Below, in pieces: positions 44,600-54,699 of a stretch of DNA of 54,699 nucleotides. A program made the translations under genes and the position numbers. Source of the DNA: an uncultured Pelagibacteraceae bacterium. Lineage in GTDB: Bacteria; Pseudomonadota; Alphaproteobacteria; Pelagibacterales; Pelagibacteraceae. The stretch is from NCBI GenBank assembly GCA_902575095.1, contig CACGPY010000006.1, positions 1 to 54,699 on the forward strand. Reading direction: 5' to 3'. The first letter of the stretch is position 1. Every line of letters starts with the position of its first letter. Under the pieces are notes generated by a model that saw only the letters and a list, made by a program, of their open reading frames with translations, had not been told where the DNA came from and ran no database searches.

Positions 44600-46093
44600 T
44601 TATTTCATAGTTGGCATTACAAATTCTGGATCAGATCTAAGTCCTGAAGGCCATCTCGATGTAATTGTTTTAAGTTTAGTATAAAATCTTACTCCTTCTG
44701 GACCGTGCATATGTTGATCACCAAATAAAGATCTTTTCCATCCTCCAAAACTATGAAAGGCCATTGGAACTGGAATTGGTATATTTATACCCACCATACC
44801 TATCTTGGCTTTATTAGAGAAAGTTCTTCCAGAGTCTCCGTCTCTAGTAAATATACTTACACCATTGCCAAATTCGTGATCATTAACTAATTGTAAAGCC
44901 TCGTCAAAATCTTTGACTCTTACAACTGATAATACAGGACCAAAAATTTCTTCTTTATAAATCCTCATATCTTTTTTGACATGATCAAATAAGCAGCCGC
45001 CAATATAATAACCATTTTCGTAACCTTGAAGTTTAAAATTTCTTCCATCTACAACTAATTTAGCTCCTTCTTTTTCACCAATATCAACATAGTTTTTGAC
45101 TTTAGCTAAATGATCTTTAGTTACTAGAGGGCCCATTTCTGATTGTTTATCCATTCCAGGACCAACTTTTAATGCTTCAACTTTTTTTATTAAAGAATCT
45201 ACAAGTTTATCTCCTATACCGCCAACTGCAACCGCAACAGATTGAGCCATGCATCTTTCTCCGGCAGATCCATAAGCTGCTCCCATCAATCCATTAACTG
45301 CTTGATCTAAATCACAATCAGGCATTACCACACAGTGATTTTTGGCGCCACCAAGAGCTTGGACTCTTTTCTCATTTTTTGCACAGTTTTCGTAAATATA
45401 TTTAGCGATTGGTGTCGAACCAACAAAGCTCATTGCGACTACATCTTTATTATTTATTAAAGCATCCACTGCTTCTTTGTCCCCGTTTACTACATTAAAT
45501 ACCCCGTCTGGAAGACCTGCATCTTTTAAAAGTTCCGCTAATCGCATTGAACATGAAGGGTCTTTTTCAGATGGCTTTAAAACAAAAGTATTTCCGCAAG
45601 CAATTGCCATAGGAAACATCCACATTGGAACCATCGCAGGAAAATTAAAAGGTGTAATTCCTGCGCAAACTCCTAGGGGTTGTCGAATAGACCAGCTATC
45701 AACATTAGTTCCAACATTTTCTGTAAATTCACCTTTTAGTAGTTGAGGGATACCGCAAGCATATTCAACCACTTCTAAACCTCTTGTTAATGAACCTCTT
45801 GCGTCTTCATAAACCTTTCCGTGTTCAGCAACAATAATTTTTGTTAGTTCATCAGAATTTTTTTCAATCAATTCTTTAAATTTAAACATTATTCTTGCTC
45901 TTTGTAGAGGAGGAGTATTTGCCCAGGACGTAAAAGCTTTCTTGGCCTTTTCAACAGCTTGATTTACATCTTTTGTAGAAGCGAGTTTTACATCTGAACT
46001 TTGTTCACCTGTTGCCGGATTGAATACTTTACCTATTCTTTTTGAATCTCCACTAAATGATTTACCTCCAACAAAGTGTTCAATAGTTTTCAT
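44600..46093 (-). CDS. mmsA: Methylmalonate-semialdehyde dehydrogenase (CoA-acylating)
   Basis: A 497-residue aldehyde dehydrogenase. It starts MKTIEHFVGGKSFSG; a longer frame to 46183 would run into the sdhB coding end and lacks family resemblance. The catalytic Cys is in YGSAGERCMAQSVAV near residue 281. PFNFPAMVPMWMFPMAIACGN near 144-164 and SFVGSTPIAKYIYE near 224 are the MmsA signatures. It converts methylmalonate or malonate semialdehyde to propionyl- or acetyl-CoA and serves valine or beta-alanine breakdown. Its position between sdhB and mdh feeds products into the TCA genes around it. Confidence 0.92.
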   Translation of the reverse strand: MKTIEHFVGGKSFSGDSKRIGKVFNPATGEQSSDVKLASTKDVNQAVEKAKKAFTSWANTPPLQRARIMFKFKELIEKNSDELTKIIVAEHGKVYEDARGSLTRGLEVVEYACGIPQLLKGEFTENVGTNVDSWSIRQPLGVCAGITPFNFPAMVPMWMFPMAIACGNTFVLKPSEKDPSCSMRLAELLKDAGLPDGVFNVVNGDKEAVDALINNKDVVAMSFVGSTPIAKYIYENCAKNEKRVQALGGAKNHCVVMPDCDLDQAVNGLMGAAYGSAGERCMAQSVAVAVGGIGDKLVDSLIKKVEALKVGPGMDKQSEMGPLVTKDHLAKVKNYVDIGEKEGAKLVVDGRNFKLQGYENGYYIGGCLFDHVKKDMRIYKEEIFGPVLSVVRVKDFDEALQLVNDHEFGNGVSIFTRDGDSGRTFSNKAKIGMVGINIPIPVPMAFHSFGGWKRSLFGDQHMHGPEGVRFYTKLKTITSRWPSGLRSDPEFVMPTMK

Positions 46094-46116
46094 GATGATA
46101 TTGAATAAATAAGCTT

Positions 46117-46893
46117 TTAACTTGTTGCAAGCATTTTCTTGATGGATCCAATAGCTTTTGCCGGATTTAATCCTTTTGGACAAGAATTAGTACAATTCAT
46201 AATCGTATGACATCTATATAATTTAAGCTCATCTGCTACTTTTCTGAGCCTCTCTTTTTTATCTCCATCTCTGCTATCGTTTATCCAACGATAAGCTTGT
46301 AATAAGACAGCAGGTCCTAAGTATTTATCGCCGTTCCACCAATAGCTTGGGCAGGAAGTTGAGCAGCAAGCACATAATATGCATTCATAATAACCATCTA
46401 ATTTTTCTCTATCCTTTTGAGACTGTTTAATCTCCTCTTTTTCTTTTCCAGTTTGTTCAATTTGCAGCCATGGTTTAATCGACTCGTACTGCTTATAAAG
46501 AGTAGTTAAATCTCCGATTAGATCTTTTAATACTTTTAAATGTGGCAAAGGATAAATATTTAAATCTCCGTTAATGTCAGTATGAGATTTAATACAAGCT
46601 AAGGTATTTACACCATCTATATTCATCGCGCATGAGCCACAAACCCCATGAGCACATGATCTTCTAAATGTAAGTGAAGGATCTATTTCGTTCTTTATTT
46701 TAAATAAAATATCTAAAACTTTTGGTCCACAATTATCCATATCAACTTCAAAAGTATCAACTCTAGGGTTTTGTTTTGTGGATGGGTCCCATCTATAAAC
46801 ATTTACTTTTCTTAGATTTTTCGAATTTGTCTCGTCTTTAAAATACTTACCAACTTCTATTTTTGAACTTTGAGGTAAGTTAAATTGCACCAT
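46117..46893 (-). CDS. sdhB: Succinate dehydrogenase iron-sulfur subunit
   Basis: A 258-residue subunit. The 2Fe-2S domain has [14 protein letters not shown] near residues 70-83 and a further Cys in TLACIK. The 4Fe-4S and 3Fe-4S sites are [12 protein letters not shown] near 168-179 and [14 protein letters not shown] near 225-238. It carries electrons from SdhA to the quinone site. It is placed 2 bases after sdhA, the last gene of the sdhCDAB operon. Confidence 0.97.
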   Translation of the reverse strand: MVQFNLPQSSKIEVGKYFKDETNSKNLRKVNVYRWDPSTKQNPRVDTFEVDMDNCGPKVLDILFKIKNEIDPSLTFRRSCAHGVCGSCAMNIDGVNTLACIKSHTDINGDLNIYPLPHLKVLKDLIGDLTTLYKQYESIKPWLQIEQTGKEKEEIKQSQKDREKLDGYYECILCACCSTSCPSYWWNGDKYLGPAVLLQAYRWINDSRDGDKKERLRKVADELKLYRCHTIMNCTNSCPKGLNPAKAIGSIKKMLATS

Positions 46894-46895
46894 TC

Positions 46896-48671
46896 TTAAT
46901 AAACTCTTTCCTTTGGAGGAAAATATTGAACGTCGTTCGTTAGTGTTCTTGAATGAACATCTCTATATTTTATCTCCACTTTTTTGTCATTTTGCCAAGC
47001 TAAAGTATGCTTCATAAAGTTTTTATCATCTCTTTTATTATAATCCTCTCTTGCGTGAGCACCTCTACTTTCTTTTCTGCTATAGGCTGAGTCCATAGTA
47101 GTCAATGCTTGTCTAATTAAATTATCGAACTCCAGAGTTTCAACCAATTCAGTATTGAAAAGTAGAGATTTATCTTTAACCGAAATATCTTTCATCCCTT
47201 CAAAAGGCTTTCTAATTTGATCTACGCCTTCTTTTAATGTCTTTTCAGTCCTGAACACCGCACATTTTGATTGCATTGTTTTTTGCATATTCAATCTTAA
47301 TTCTGCTGTCTTAGTAGCGCCTGAGGAGTTTCTAATTTTATCGAATCTATCTAAGCATTTATCTGTTTCTGAGCTTGAAATTTCCTCATGTGCCATACCA
47401 GGTTTTATAAGTTCTGCTGCCCTTTTAGCAGCTGCTCTTCCAAATACCACAAGGTCAATTAATGAATTTGAACCTAATCTATTAGCCCCATGTACTGATA
47501 CGCAAGCTGCTTCCCCGATAGCCATAAGTCCAGGTACTGTTTTTTCTGAACCATTTAAAGTTAAAACTTCTGCTTTATAATTTGTTGGAATACCGCCCAT
47601 GTTATAATGCACTGTTGGCACTACAGGAATCGGCTGTTTATTTACATTCACATTCGCAAAGGTTTTTGCAGCCTCGGTTATACCTGGAAGCCTTTCTTCT
47701 AAAACCTCTTTATCCAGATGATCTAAATGTAAATTAATATGATCTTTATCTTTACCAACACCTCTCCCTTCATTAATTTCCATCTCCATTGATCTGCTCA
47801 CTACATCTCTGGATGCTAAATCTTTTGCATTAGGTGCATAACGTTCCATAAATCTTTCACCCTTACCGTTTACTAAAAATCCACCCTCTCCTCTTGCGCC
47901 TTCAGTTATTAAGCATCCTACGCCATAAATTCCAGTTGGATGGAATTGTACAAACTCCATATCTTGTAAAGGTAGTCCAGCTCTTAATACCATCGCGTTG
48001 CCATCTCCTGTACAAGTATGTGCTGAGGTAGCTGAATAATAAACTTTTCCGTAACCACCTGTTGCTATTATTGTAATATGAGATCTAAATCTGTGAATAG
48101 TCCCGTCTGTCAAGTTCCAAGCTATCACTCCTTTGCACTCACCGTTTTTCATAATTAAGTCTAGCGCAAAATATTCGATAAAAAATTCTGTATTATGTTT
48201 TAGTGCTTGACCATAAAGAGTGTGTAAAATTGCATGACCTGTTCTATCAGCAGCTGCACATGTTCTTTGTGCTGTGCCATTTCCATAATTTTTTGTCATT
48301 CCACCAAATGGTCTTTGGTAAATTTTTCCATCATCGGTTCTACTAAATGGAACACCATATCTTTCTAATTCCACCACTGCTCTTGGAGCTTCCTTGCATA
48401 AATATTCTATGGCATCCTGGTCTCCTAACCAATCAGAGCCTTTAACGGTATCGTACATATGCCATCTCCAGTCATCTTCACCCATGTTTCCAAGTGCTGC
48501 TGAAATACCGCCTTGTGCTGCAGAAGTATGACTTCTTGTTGGAAATACTTTTGAAATACAGGCTGTTTTTAATCCAGCTTCTGATAAACCTACAGCAGCT
48601 CTAAGACCAGACCCACCAGCTCCTAAAACAACAACATCATACTCGTGATCTATAATTTTGTACGCGCTCAT
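46896..48671 (-). CDS. sdhA: Succinate dehydrogenase flavoprotein subunit
   Basis: A 591-residue subunit with covalent [21 protein letters not shown] is the dinucleotide-binding motif, [15 protein letters not shown] near residues 45-59 contains the FAD-linked His, and [20 protein letters not shown] near 238-257 and [19 protein letters not shown] near 387 complete the active site. It oxidises succinate to fumarate. It starts at the last base of the sdhD stop. Confidence 0.98.
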   Translation of the reverse strand: MSAYKIIDHEYDVVVLGAGGSGLRAAVGLSEAGLKTACISKVFPTRSHTSAAQGGISAALGNMGEDDWRWHMYDTVKGSDWLGDQDAIEYLCKEAPRAVVELERYGVPFSRTDDGKIYQRPFGGMTKNYGNGTAQRTCAAADRTGHAILHTLYGQALKHNTEFFIEYFALDLIMKNGECKGVIAWNLTDGTIHRFRSHITIIATGGYGKVYYSATSAHTCTGDGNAMVLRAGLPLQDMEFVQFHPTGIYGVGCLITEGARGEGGFLVNGKGERFMERYAPNAKDLASRDVVSRSMEMEINEGRGVGKDKDHINLHLDHLDKEVLEERLPGITEAAKTFANVNVNKQPIPVVPTVHYNMGGIPTNYKAEVLTLNGSEKTVPGLMAIGEAACVSVHGANRLGSNSLIDLVVFGRAAAKRAAELIKPGMAHEEISSSETDKCLDRFDKIRNSSGATKTAELRLNMQKTMQSKCAVFRTEKTLKEGVDQIRKPFEGMKDISVKDKSLLFNTELVETLEFDNLIRQALTTMDSAYSRKESRGAHAREDYNKRDDKNFMKHTLAWQNDKKVEIKYRDVHSRTLTNDVQYFPPKERVY

Positions 48672-48997
48672 TATGATAAATTATATATTCCTATAATAGT
48701 TATTAAAGGGATTATTATAGCAAATATATTTAATATTTTATTTGCGACATTTTTGATTTTTTGATCTTTAATATAATCCTCAAATATCTCGCTCATTGTC
48801 AAAGCTGAAAAAAAGAAAGCTACTACAACAAATATAGAAAACAAAATTCTTGTTGGCTGTTTTGTAAAGAAAAGAACTACTGTTTGATAATCATTATCAT
48901 AAATAGAAACAAAATTTAAAATAAACCAAACCATAAAAGGAATAAGTAAAAAGGAGCTTATTTTTGTAAATAACCATTTTTTTGTAGAAACATGCAT
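48671..48997 (-). CDS. sdhD: Succinate dehydrogenase membrane anchor subunit D
   Basis: A 108-residue protein with three hydrophobic helices. The conserved N-terminal W-rich part is [23 protein letters not shown], and the helix with [14 protein letters not shown] near residues 65-78 holds the haem/quinone region. I chose ATG 48997, one base after the sdhC stop; a longer frame starting with TTG at 49018 overlaps sdhC and lacks support. It anchors SdhAB and forms the quinone site with SdhC. Confidence 0.87.
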   Translation of the reverse strand: MHVSTKKWLFTKISSFLLIPFMVWFILNFVSIYDNDYQTVVLFFTKQPTRILFSIFVVVAFFFSALTMSEIFEDYIKDQKIKNVANKILNIFAIIIPLITIIGIYNLS

Positions 48998-48998
48998 A

Positions 48999-49385
48999 TT
49001 AAAAAATATTTTTTCCAATTAAATAAAATAAAGCTGTAAGTACAAAAGATCCAATTAAAGCTAAAACTCCGGTTATCTTTGAAATTTTTAAATCAAAACC
49101 ATATCCTAAATCCCAAAATAAATGTCGTAATTCATTTAAAATATGAAAGCTAAAAGTCCAACAAAGTCCGATAGCTACGAATTTACCTAGGAAACTTTGA
49201 AAGAAACTATTAATAATTAAGTAGCTTTCTGCTCCGAGTAATAAAGATGTACTCCAGAAACAAATTATCGTGATGGCAATAATATTTATCACTCCAACAA
49301 TTCTGTGTGTAATTGAAAGCAAAGAAGATATTTGCCATCTATAGATTTGAAGATGAGGGCTTAAAGGATTATTTTTTTTTTCCAT
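48999..49385 (-). CDS. sdhC: Succinate dehydrogenase cytochrome b556 subunit
   Basis: A 128-residue protein with three membrane helices. The conserved NPLSPHLQIYRWQISSLLSI near residues 6-25 and SITHRIVGV lead to the quinone site. SFHILNELRHLFWDLGYGF near 83-101 has the haem-ligand His. I chose ATG 49385; a TTG two codons earlier is possible. First gene of sdhCDAB, 20 bases after the asd stop. Confidence 0.94.
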   Translation of the reverse strand: MEKKNNPLSPHLQIYRWQISSLLSITHRIVGVINIIAITIICFWSTSLLLGAESYLIINSFFQSFLGKFVAIGLCWTFSFHILNELRHLFWDLGYGFDLKISKITGVLALIGSFVLTALFYLIGKNIF

Positions 49386-49405
49386 AATCAATTTATAAAC
49401 TAAAG

Positions 49406-50398
49406 TTATAATTTTTTCACCAAATGCTCTGCTATCTGAACAGTGTTTAAAGCTGCACCTTTTAATAAATTATCAGACACAACCCAGATATTAATAGCTT
49501 TAACATTTGAATTATCTTTTCTGATTCGAGAAATATAAGTTGTATAATCTCCCTCAGCTTCAAGCGGTGTAATATATCCGCCATCTTTTCTCTCATCTAT
49601 AACTTTGCATCCTGGTGCATTGCTTAGAATTTTAACTATATTTTCAAAATCATATAAATTATCAAATTCAATATTAATAGATTCGGAATGCCCGGTTCTT
49701 ACTGGCACTCTTACACAAGTTGCTGTAACGTCTATATCTTTATCAAGAATTTTTTTGGTTTCATTGGTCATTTTTAATTCTTCTTTAGTGTAACCATCTT
49801 TATCAAAAACATCGATATGAGGTATTAAATTAAAGGCAATTTGTTTAGTAAAATTTTTTGAATTAATTTTTTTATTTTCTAAAAAATCTTTTGTTTGTTC
49901 TAAAAGCTCATCCGTTGGTACTTTACCTGCACCTGATACAGCTTGATAAGTTGATACAACAACTCTGTTTATTTTATATTCATCATGTAAAGGTTTAAGT
50001 GCAAGAACCATTTGCATTGTTGAACAATTAGGATTTGAAATAATATTTTTATGCTTGTCTAACGCTTCAACATTTACCTCAGGTACAACTAAAGGAATGT
50101 CCTTTTGCATCCTAAAATAACTAGAGTTATCTATAACTATAGTTTTTTTTGCAGCTTTAGGAGCCCAATCTCTGGCGATTTGGCTACCTGCAGCAAAGAA
50201 AGTAATTTGGGCTTTAGAAAAATCATAGCTTTCTAAACTTTCAATTATAATTTCTTTCTCTCTAAATTTTATTTTTTTCCCAGCACTTTTTTTTGATGCA
50301 ACTAAATATAGTTCTTTAAATGGAATTTTAGATTTTTCTAAAATTTCAATAGTTTTTCTTCCTACGTTCCCTGATGCTCCGATAATTGCAAAATTCAT
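49406..50398 (-). CDS. asd: Aspartate-semialdehyde dehydrogenase
   Basis: A 330-residue NADPH enzyme that reduces aspartyl phosphate to aspartate semialdehyde, the branch point for Lys, Met and Thr. NADP-binding GASGNVGRKTIEIL near residues 7-20, the catalytic Cys in SNPNCSTMQMVLAL near 127, and VRVPVRTGHSESI near 229 (substrate-binding Arg and catalytic His) are visible. It feeds lysA and metX elsewhere in this window. It lies 12 bases after leuB. Confidence 0.96.
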   Translation of the reverse strand: MNFAIIGASGNVGRKTIEILEKSKIPFKELYLVASKKSAGKKIKFREKEIIIESLESYDFSKAQITFFAAGSQIARDWAPKAAKKTIVIDNSSYFRMQKDIPLVVPEVNVEALDKHKNIISNPNCSTMQMVLALKPLHDEYKINRVVVSTYQAVSGAGKVPTDELLEQTKDFLENKKINSKNFTKQIAFNLIPHIDVFDKDGYTKEELKMTNETKKILDKDIDVTATCVRVPVRTGHSESINIEFDNLYDFENIVKILSNAPGCKVIDERKDGGYITPLEAEGDYTTYISRIRKDNSNVKAINIWVVSDNLLKGAALNTVQIAEHLVKKL

Positions 50399-50410
50399 AT
50401 AATTATTACT

Positions 50411-51517
50411 TTATTTTAATTTTGCTATAATTGCATCACCCATGACAGAAGTAGAGACCTCTTTCATATTTTTTGACATTATATCTTTAGTTCTTAATCC
50501 ATCATCCAGAACACTTTGAACAGCTTTATCCAATTGTTCTGCCTCTTTATCCAAATCGAGAGAATATTTTAAGGCCATAGATAAACTTAAAATTGTAGCG
50601 ATTGGATTTGCAATATTTTTTCCAGCAATATCTGGCGCTGATCCATGTACAGGTTCATACATTGATCTAATTTTACCATTTTTGTCTTTAGCTCCCAAAG
50701 AGGCTGAAGGTAGTAAGCCTAAAGACCCAGTTAACATCGCAGCTTCATCTGAAAGAATGTCTCCAAATAAGTTATCAGTAACAATTACATCAAATTGCTT
50801 TGGATCTCTTAATAATTGCATTGCGCAGTTATCAGCTAACATATGACTTAATTCGATCTTTTTATATTCTTTATCTTTAAGTGCCTGAACTTCTTCCCTC
50901 CATAAAATGCCTGCCTCCATTACGTTAGATTTCTCACATGAAGTTACTTTATTTTTTCTTTTCTTCGCTAAATCAAATGCAACTCTTGCCACTCTTTGAA
51001 TTTCACTTGTGGTGTAAGTGTGCGTATTTATACCTTTTCTCTCATTATTTTTTATTGGCTCAATTCCTCTGGGTTCACCAAAATAAATCCCACCTGTTAG
51101 CTCTCTAACGATCATTATATCCAAGCCGGAAATAATTTCTGGTTTGAGCGAAGATGCATCAACTAATTGTTTAAAACATATTGCTGGTCGTAAATTTGCG
51201 AATAATTTTAATTCTTTTCTAAGTTTTAAAAGTGCTCTCTCTGGTCTTTTTGAAAACTCTAAATTATCATACTTAGGTCCTCCAACAGCACCTAATATTA
51301 CAGCTTCACTTTCAAGTGCTTTGTAAAAAACTTCATCTGTGATTGGTTTTTTATGTTTTTCGTAAGATGCGCCCCCGACTAAACCTTCCTCAATTTTAAA
51401 ATCTAAAGATTTATTTTTGTTAAACCATTCAATTATTTTTCTTACTTCTCTTACTACCTCTGGACCAATACCATCACCTGGAAGTAGTAAAAGTTTCCTA
51501 TCTTTTACTTTAATCAT
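50411..51517 (-). CDS. leuB: 3-isopropylmalate dehydrogenase
   Basis: A 368-residue NAD-dependent beta-decarboxylating dehydrogenase of leucine synthesis. It begins [21 protein letters not shown] near residue 108 and [14 protein letters not shown] near 137-150 form the isopropylmalate site. [20 protein letters not shown] near 250 holds the metal Asp residues, and [13 protein letters not shown] near 291 binds cofactor. It overlaps leuD by 8 bases. Confidence 0.97.
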   Translation of the reverse strand: MIKVKDRKLLLLPGDGIGPEVVREVRKIIEWFNKNKSLDFKIEEGLVGGASYEKHKKPITDEVFYKALESEAVILGAVGGPKYDNLEFSKRPERALLKLRKELKLFANLRPAICFKQLVDASSLKPEIISGLDIMIVRELTGGIYFGEPRGIEPIKNNERKGINTHTYTTSEIQRVARVAFDLAKKRKNKVTSCEKSNVMEAGILWREEVQALKDKEYKKIELSHMLADNCAMQLLRDPKQFDVIVTDNLFGDILSDEAAMLTGSLGLLPSASLGAKDKNGKIRSMYEPVHGSAPDIAGKNIANPIATILSLSMALKYSLDLDKEAEQLDKAVQSVLDDGLRTKDIMSKNMKEVSTSVMGDAIIAKLK

Positions 51518-52118
51518 TTTTTATAAGCCAGGGCTTATCTTCCATAAGTATTTTTTCAAAATTATCAATTTGGGAAATTTTTGCCATTGACAAAGCAATA
51601 TCATCTAAGCCTTCCATTAAACATTTTTTTTTAAATCCATCTAATTCAAACTTTATTACTTTGTTTCCATAATTAATTTCTTGCTTTTCTAAATTTATTG
51701 CGATTTCTTCTTTTCTCTTTGAGTATTCGGCAAGTTCTAAAACTAACTTATCATCAATTTTAATAGGTAAAATTCCATTTTTAAAACAATTATTATAAAA
51801 GATATCTGCAAAACTAGAGCTGATAACACACTTAATACCAAAATCTGATAAAGCCCATGGAGCGTGTTCTCGCGATGAACCGCATCCAAAATTTTTTCCA
51901 GCTAACAAGATCTTTGATTTGTTGTAAGGTTCTTTGTTTAAAATGAAATCATCGTTTAATTTGCCATTCTCGTCATATCTCATTTCATAGAATAAGCTTT
52001 TGCCTAATCCAGTTCTTTTTATAGTTTTTAAAAATTGTTTTGGAATTATCATGTCGGTATCTATGTTTTGAAGTGACAGGTAAGATGGTATCGATTTTAA
52101 ATTAGAAAATTTTTCCAT
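51510..52118 (-). CDS. leuD: 3-isopropylmalate dehydratase small subunit
   Basis: A 202-residue swivel-domain subunit. It has [18 protein letters not shown] near residues 17-34 and the conserved [17 protein letters not shown] near 74-90. [17 protein letters not shown] is near 103. It works with LeuC to isomerise 2- to 3-isopropylmalate. It overlaps leuB by 8 bases and follows leuC by 1 base. Confidence 0.97.
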   Translation of the reverse strand: MEKFSNLKSIPSYLSLQNIDTDMIIPKQFLKTIKRTGLGKSLFYEMRYDENGKLNDDFILNKEPYNKSKILLAGKNFGCGSSREHAPWALSDFGIKCVISSSFADIFYNNCFKNGILPIKIDDKLVLELAEYSKRKEEIAINLEKQEINYGNKVIKFELDGFKKKCLMEGLDDIALSMAKISQIDNFEKILMEDKPWLIKND

Positions 52119-52119
52119 T

Positions 52120-53517
52120 TTATATCTCTCTCACATCTGTTAGATGACCTTTGATCGCTGCAGCGATAGCCATACCAGGACTAACTAAATGAGTTCTTCC
52201 TCCTCGGCCTTGCCTGCCTTCAAAATTCCTATTAGATGTTGAAGCACATCTTTCTTTAGGTTTTAATTGATCTGGGTTCATTCCTAGGCACATTGAGCAA
52301 CCAGGCTCTCTCCATTCAAATCCCGCCTCTTTAAAAATTTTATCAAGCCCTTCTTTTTCGGCTTGCTCTTTAACTAATCCTGATCCAGGAACAACCATTG
52401 CGCTTACATTATTAGCAATTTTTTTACCTCTCAAAAGATCGGCAGCTACTCTTAAATCTTCAATTCTTCCATTGGTACAGCTACCAATAAATATTTTATC
52501 TATTTTAATATCTGAGATTTTAGTGTTTGCTTTAAGTCCCATATATTCAAGAGACCTTTTCATAGCGATCTTTCTGTCCTCATTTTTTTCTTTCTCAGGA
52601 TCTGGTACAACACCAGTTACTGGCGATACATCTTGCGGAGAAGTTCCCCATGTAACTAATGGTTCAATATCTTTTCCATCTATGTTTATTTCTTTATCAA
52701 ATTTACACTCTTTATCTGAGTACAAAGTTTTCCAAAATTTTACAGCTTTTAACCAATTTTCTCCTTTGGGTGACATAGATCTGTCCTTTAAATAATCGAG
52801 AGTTTTTTCATCCGGTGCTATTAAGCCTGCTCTAGCTCCAGCTTCTATGGTCATATTACATACTGTCATCCTCTCTTCCATGCTAAGATTGCGTATAACA
52901 TTTCCAGCAAATTCAACAACGTATCCAGTGCCACCAGCTGTACCTATTGTACCAATAATTTTAAGTATTACATCTTTAGCTGTTACACCTTTTGGTAAAT
53001 CGCCATTCACATTAATTCTAAAATTTTTTGATTTTTTTTGAATTAAGGTCTGAGTAGCTAGTACATGCTCAACCTCTGAAGTTCCAATTCCAAATGCTAA
53101 GGCACCGAACGCTCCGTGAGTAGCAGTATGACTGTCTCCACATACTATAACTGTTCCGGGTTGAGTGAAACCTTGTTCAGGACCTATAATGTGAACAATG
53201 CCTTGACGTTTGTCATTCACATCGAAAAGCTTTACACCAAACTCTTTACAATTACTTCTTAATGTTTCTACCTGTATTCTGGATTCCTCATCATCAATGC
53301 CTTTAGTTCTATCAGTAGTCGGAACATTGTGATCAGGTACAGCTAAAGTAAACTCTGGTCTTCTTACTTTTCTTTTTTGTAACCTTAAACCTTCGAAAGC
53401 TTGTGGGCTTGTAACTTCGTGAACTAAATGACGATCTACATAAATTAATGTAGTCCCATCATTCTGCTCGTGAACAAGATGGTTTTCCCATATCTTATCG
53501 TATAGAGTTTTTGACAT
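52120..53517 (-). CDS. leuC: 3-isopropylmalate dehydratase large subunit
   Basis: A 465-residue aconitase-fold subunit carrying a 4Fe-4S cluster. Cluster cysteines occur in [11 protein letters not shown] near residue 347 and [10 protein letters not shown] near 407-416. [20 protein letters not shown] near 125-144 is the aconitase signature. It is preceded by rplS with a 6-base gap. The rplS-leuC junction is conserved in alphaproteobacteria. Confidence 0.97.
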   Translation of the reverse strand: MSKTLYDKIWENHLVHEQNDGTTLIYVDRHLVHEVTSPQAFEGLRLQKRKVRRPEFTLAVPDHNVPTTDRTKGIDDEESRIQVETLRSNCKEFGVKLFDVNDKRQGIVHIIGPEQGFTQPGTVIVCGDSHTATHGAFGALAFGIGTSEVEHVLATQTLIQKKSKNFRINVNGDLPKGVTAKDVILKIIGTIGTAGGTGYVVEFAGNVIRNLSMEERMTVCNMTIEAGARAGLIAPDEKTLDYLKDRSMSPKGENWLKAVKFWKTLYSDKECKFDKEINIDGKDIEPLVTWGTSPQDVSPVTGVVPDPEKEKNEDRKIAMKRSLEYMGLKANTKISDIKIDKIFIGSCTNGRIEDLRVAADLLRGKKIANNVSAMVVPGSGLVKEQAEKEGLDKIFKEAGFEWREPGCSMCLGMNPDQLKPKERCASTSNRNFEGRQGRGGRTHLVSPGMAIAAAIKGHLTDVREI

Positions 53518-53523
53518 TTAGTT

Positions 53524-54033
53524 TTATTTTTTTTCGCTAGTTTGCTTTTCAGCTTCAGCCTCGACTTTTTTGTCTTCTTTTTTCAGTTCTTCAGTTTTAG
53601 ATACTTCTTTTACAGGCTCAACTGAAACAGCTTTTGGTTCCTCTGGTTTAACAGATACATCAACACCAATTTTCTTTTTAATTTTTTCTGCAATTCTGGC
53701 AGATTTACCTTTTCTATCTCTTAAGTAATAAAGTTTGGCTCGTCTTACTTTTCCTGATCGAATTACTTTAATTGAATCTACATTCGGGCTATACAACGCA
53801 AAGGTTCTTTCGACTCCCTCACCAAAAGAAATTTTTCTTACTGTGAAAGAAGAGTTTAAGTCTCTATTCTTTTTTGCAATACAAACTCCCTCAAAATACT
53901 GAATTCGTTCTCTTTTACCTTCAACAATTTTAACACCAACTTTAATAGTATCTCCTGGAGAAAATTCGGTAATTTTCTTGTTGGCTGTTATTTTCTGAAT
54001 TGCTGCTTTATTTATATCTTCAATGTTTTTCAT
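53524..54033 (-). CDS. rplS: 50S ribosomal protein L19
   Basis: A 169-residue protein. The L19 core (about residues 15-115) includes [32 protein letters not shown] and [15 protein letters not shown]. The C-terminal ~50 residues form a Lys/Glu/Val-rich tail ([16 protein letters not shown]) beyond the usual ~115-residue length. It overlaps trmD by 14 bases, part of the widespread rpsP-rimM-trmD-rplS group. Confidence 0.96.
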   Translation of the reverse strand: MKNIEDINKAAIQKITANKKITEFSPGDTIKVGVKIVEGKRERIQYFEGVCIAKKNRDLNSSFTVRKISFGEGVERTFALYSPNVDSIKVIRSGKVRRAKLYYLRDRKGKSARIAEKIKKKIGVDVSVKPEEPKAVSVEPVKEVSKTEELKKEDKKVEAEAEKQTSEKK

Positions 54034-54699
54034 TTTTTTTCTCTAAGTATTTTTTCCAAAGATCAGGTCTTTGGCGTTGTGTTATAGCCTCAGATTGAGA
54101 TAAACGCCACCCCTTTATTTTAGCATGATCACCAGAAAATAAGACTTCTGGCACTTTTTTACCCTCCCAATCTCTTGGTTTTGTATATTGAGGATACTCC
54201 AAAAGATTATTCTCAAAACTTTCATCTTTAGCAGAATTAGCATTACCCAAAACACCTGGAAGAAGTCTTAATAATGCATCTACAAACACAAATGATGCAC
54301 TTTCACCACCTGATAAAATAAAATCTCCGATGCTGTATTCTTCTATATTTCGTGTCTCTAGAAGTCTTTGATCAATACCTTCAAAGTGACCGCACAAAAT
54401 ATTTATTTTTTTAAGCTTGCTAAAAGATTTTACCTCTTTCTGATCTAGCCTTTTGCCTTTAGGAGATAAATAAATTATTTTCTCTTTAACTTTTATATTT
54501 TTGTCTAAAGCAGACGCTACCACATCTGGTTTTAATAACATGCCACTTCCGCCACCAAAAGGGGTGTCGTCAACTGTCCGATTATCATCAAAAGCGTAGT
54601 CTCTTATATCTACAATTTTAAGACTCCATTTTTGTTTTTCTTTAGCTTTTTTGTAAATACCCAAATCTAAAAGCCCAGGATATAAATCTGGATACAAAG
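54020..54699 (-). CDS. trmD: tRNA (guanine37-N1)-methyltransferase, N-terminus missing
   Basis: The frame runs to the right edge, so the first several residues are outside the window; the leading TTG codon visible at 54697 is an internal Leu of the usual LFPE/LYPD motif. About 225 residues remain. The SPOUT knot is visible: [12 protein letters not shown] near residue 100, [12 protein letters not shown] near 121-132. [20 protein letters not shown] near residue 32 and the C-terminal [20 protein letters not shown] are TrmD signatures. It methylates G37 of tRNAs to prevent frameshifting. Confidence 0.95.
   Translation of the reverse strand, partial: LYPDLYPGLLDLGIYKKAKEKQKWSLKIVDIRDYAFDDNRTVDDTPFGGGSGMLLKPDVVASALDKNIKVKEKIIYLSPKGKRLDQKEVKSFSKLKKINILCGHFEGIDQRLLETRNIEEYSIGDFILSGGESASFVFVDALLRLLPGVLGNANSAKDESFENNLLEYPQYTKPRDWEGKKVPEVLFSGDHAKIKGWRLSQSEAITQRQRPDLWKKYLEKKNEKH

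Noticed and set aside
45477-45746. 89-codon plus-strand frame
   Set aside because: Antisense to the conserved core of mmsA; no ribosome-binding site or domain.

Overview
This window is an AT-rich, gene-dense bacterial chromosome segment. Its gene content and order point to a streamlined marine alphaproteobacterium of the SAR11 type (Pelagibacterales). The support is very short intergenic gaps, low GC, many overlapping genes, a SAM-II riboswitch in front of metX, and alphaproteobacterial neighbourhoods (sucCDAB-lpd, sdhCDAB, trmD-rplS-leuCDB-asd, rplU-rpmA-obg-proBA-nadD-rsfS-ctpA-rppH, atpHAGDC without the F0 genes). I see no phage, insertion sequence, CRISPR array or rRNA. The only tRNA is tRNA-Leu(CAA). 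Both ends cut genes: a Suv3/MgpS-like helicase on the left and trmD on the right.

Layout. 1-3141 (+): helicase, TerB-like protein, 7Fe ferredoxin and CarD regulator, ended by a strong hairpin terminator shared with a convergent 22-residue basic-peptide gene. 3470-7365 (-): AMP-forming acyl-CoA ligase directly behind tRNA-Leu, a BASS-family transporter, a regulator with a duplicated helix-turn-helix, and a 61-aa membrane protein. 7364-8959 (+): DedA-family protein, DsbB, Coq7. 8960-16420: small housekeeping groups on both strands (HNH nuclease, esterase, HIG1 protein, TlpA-like thioredoxin, argH, an LptM-like lipoprotein, lysA, plsC, tyrA, hisC). 16480-25649 (+): a long run starting at a SAM-II-controlled metX-metW and continuing through gloB, rplU, rpmA, obgE, proB, proA, nadD, rsfS, ctpA and rppH. 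25639-40179 (-): F1 ATP synthase (atpHAGDC), priA, and the TCA genes sucC-sucD-sucA-sucB-lpdA. 40277-43598: a three-gene cassette (methyltransferase, GT2 glycosyltransferase, polytopic membrane protein) between sucC and mdh. 43630-54699 (-): mdh, mmsA, sdhBADC, asd, leuBDC, rplS and trmD.

How the genes work together. Most of the window is central energy metabolism: 2-oxoglutarate to succinyl-CoA, succinate, fumarate and malate to oxaloacetate, with ATP synthase. Amino-acid synthesis covers Met, Leu, Lys, Arg, Pro, the aromatics/His and the Asp family. The most interesting regulatory element is the metX leader. A well-spaced promoter places the transcript start at the first helix of a SAM-II aptamer. 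The aptamer's 3' strand can pair with an intrinsic terminator that directly follows it, which suggests SAM-controlled transcription attenuation. The most accessory-looking DNA is the sugar-related cassette splitting mdh from sucC.
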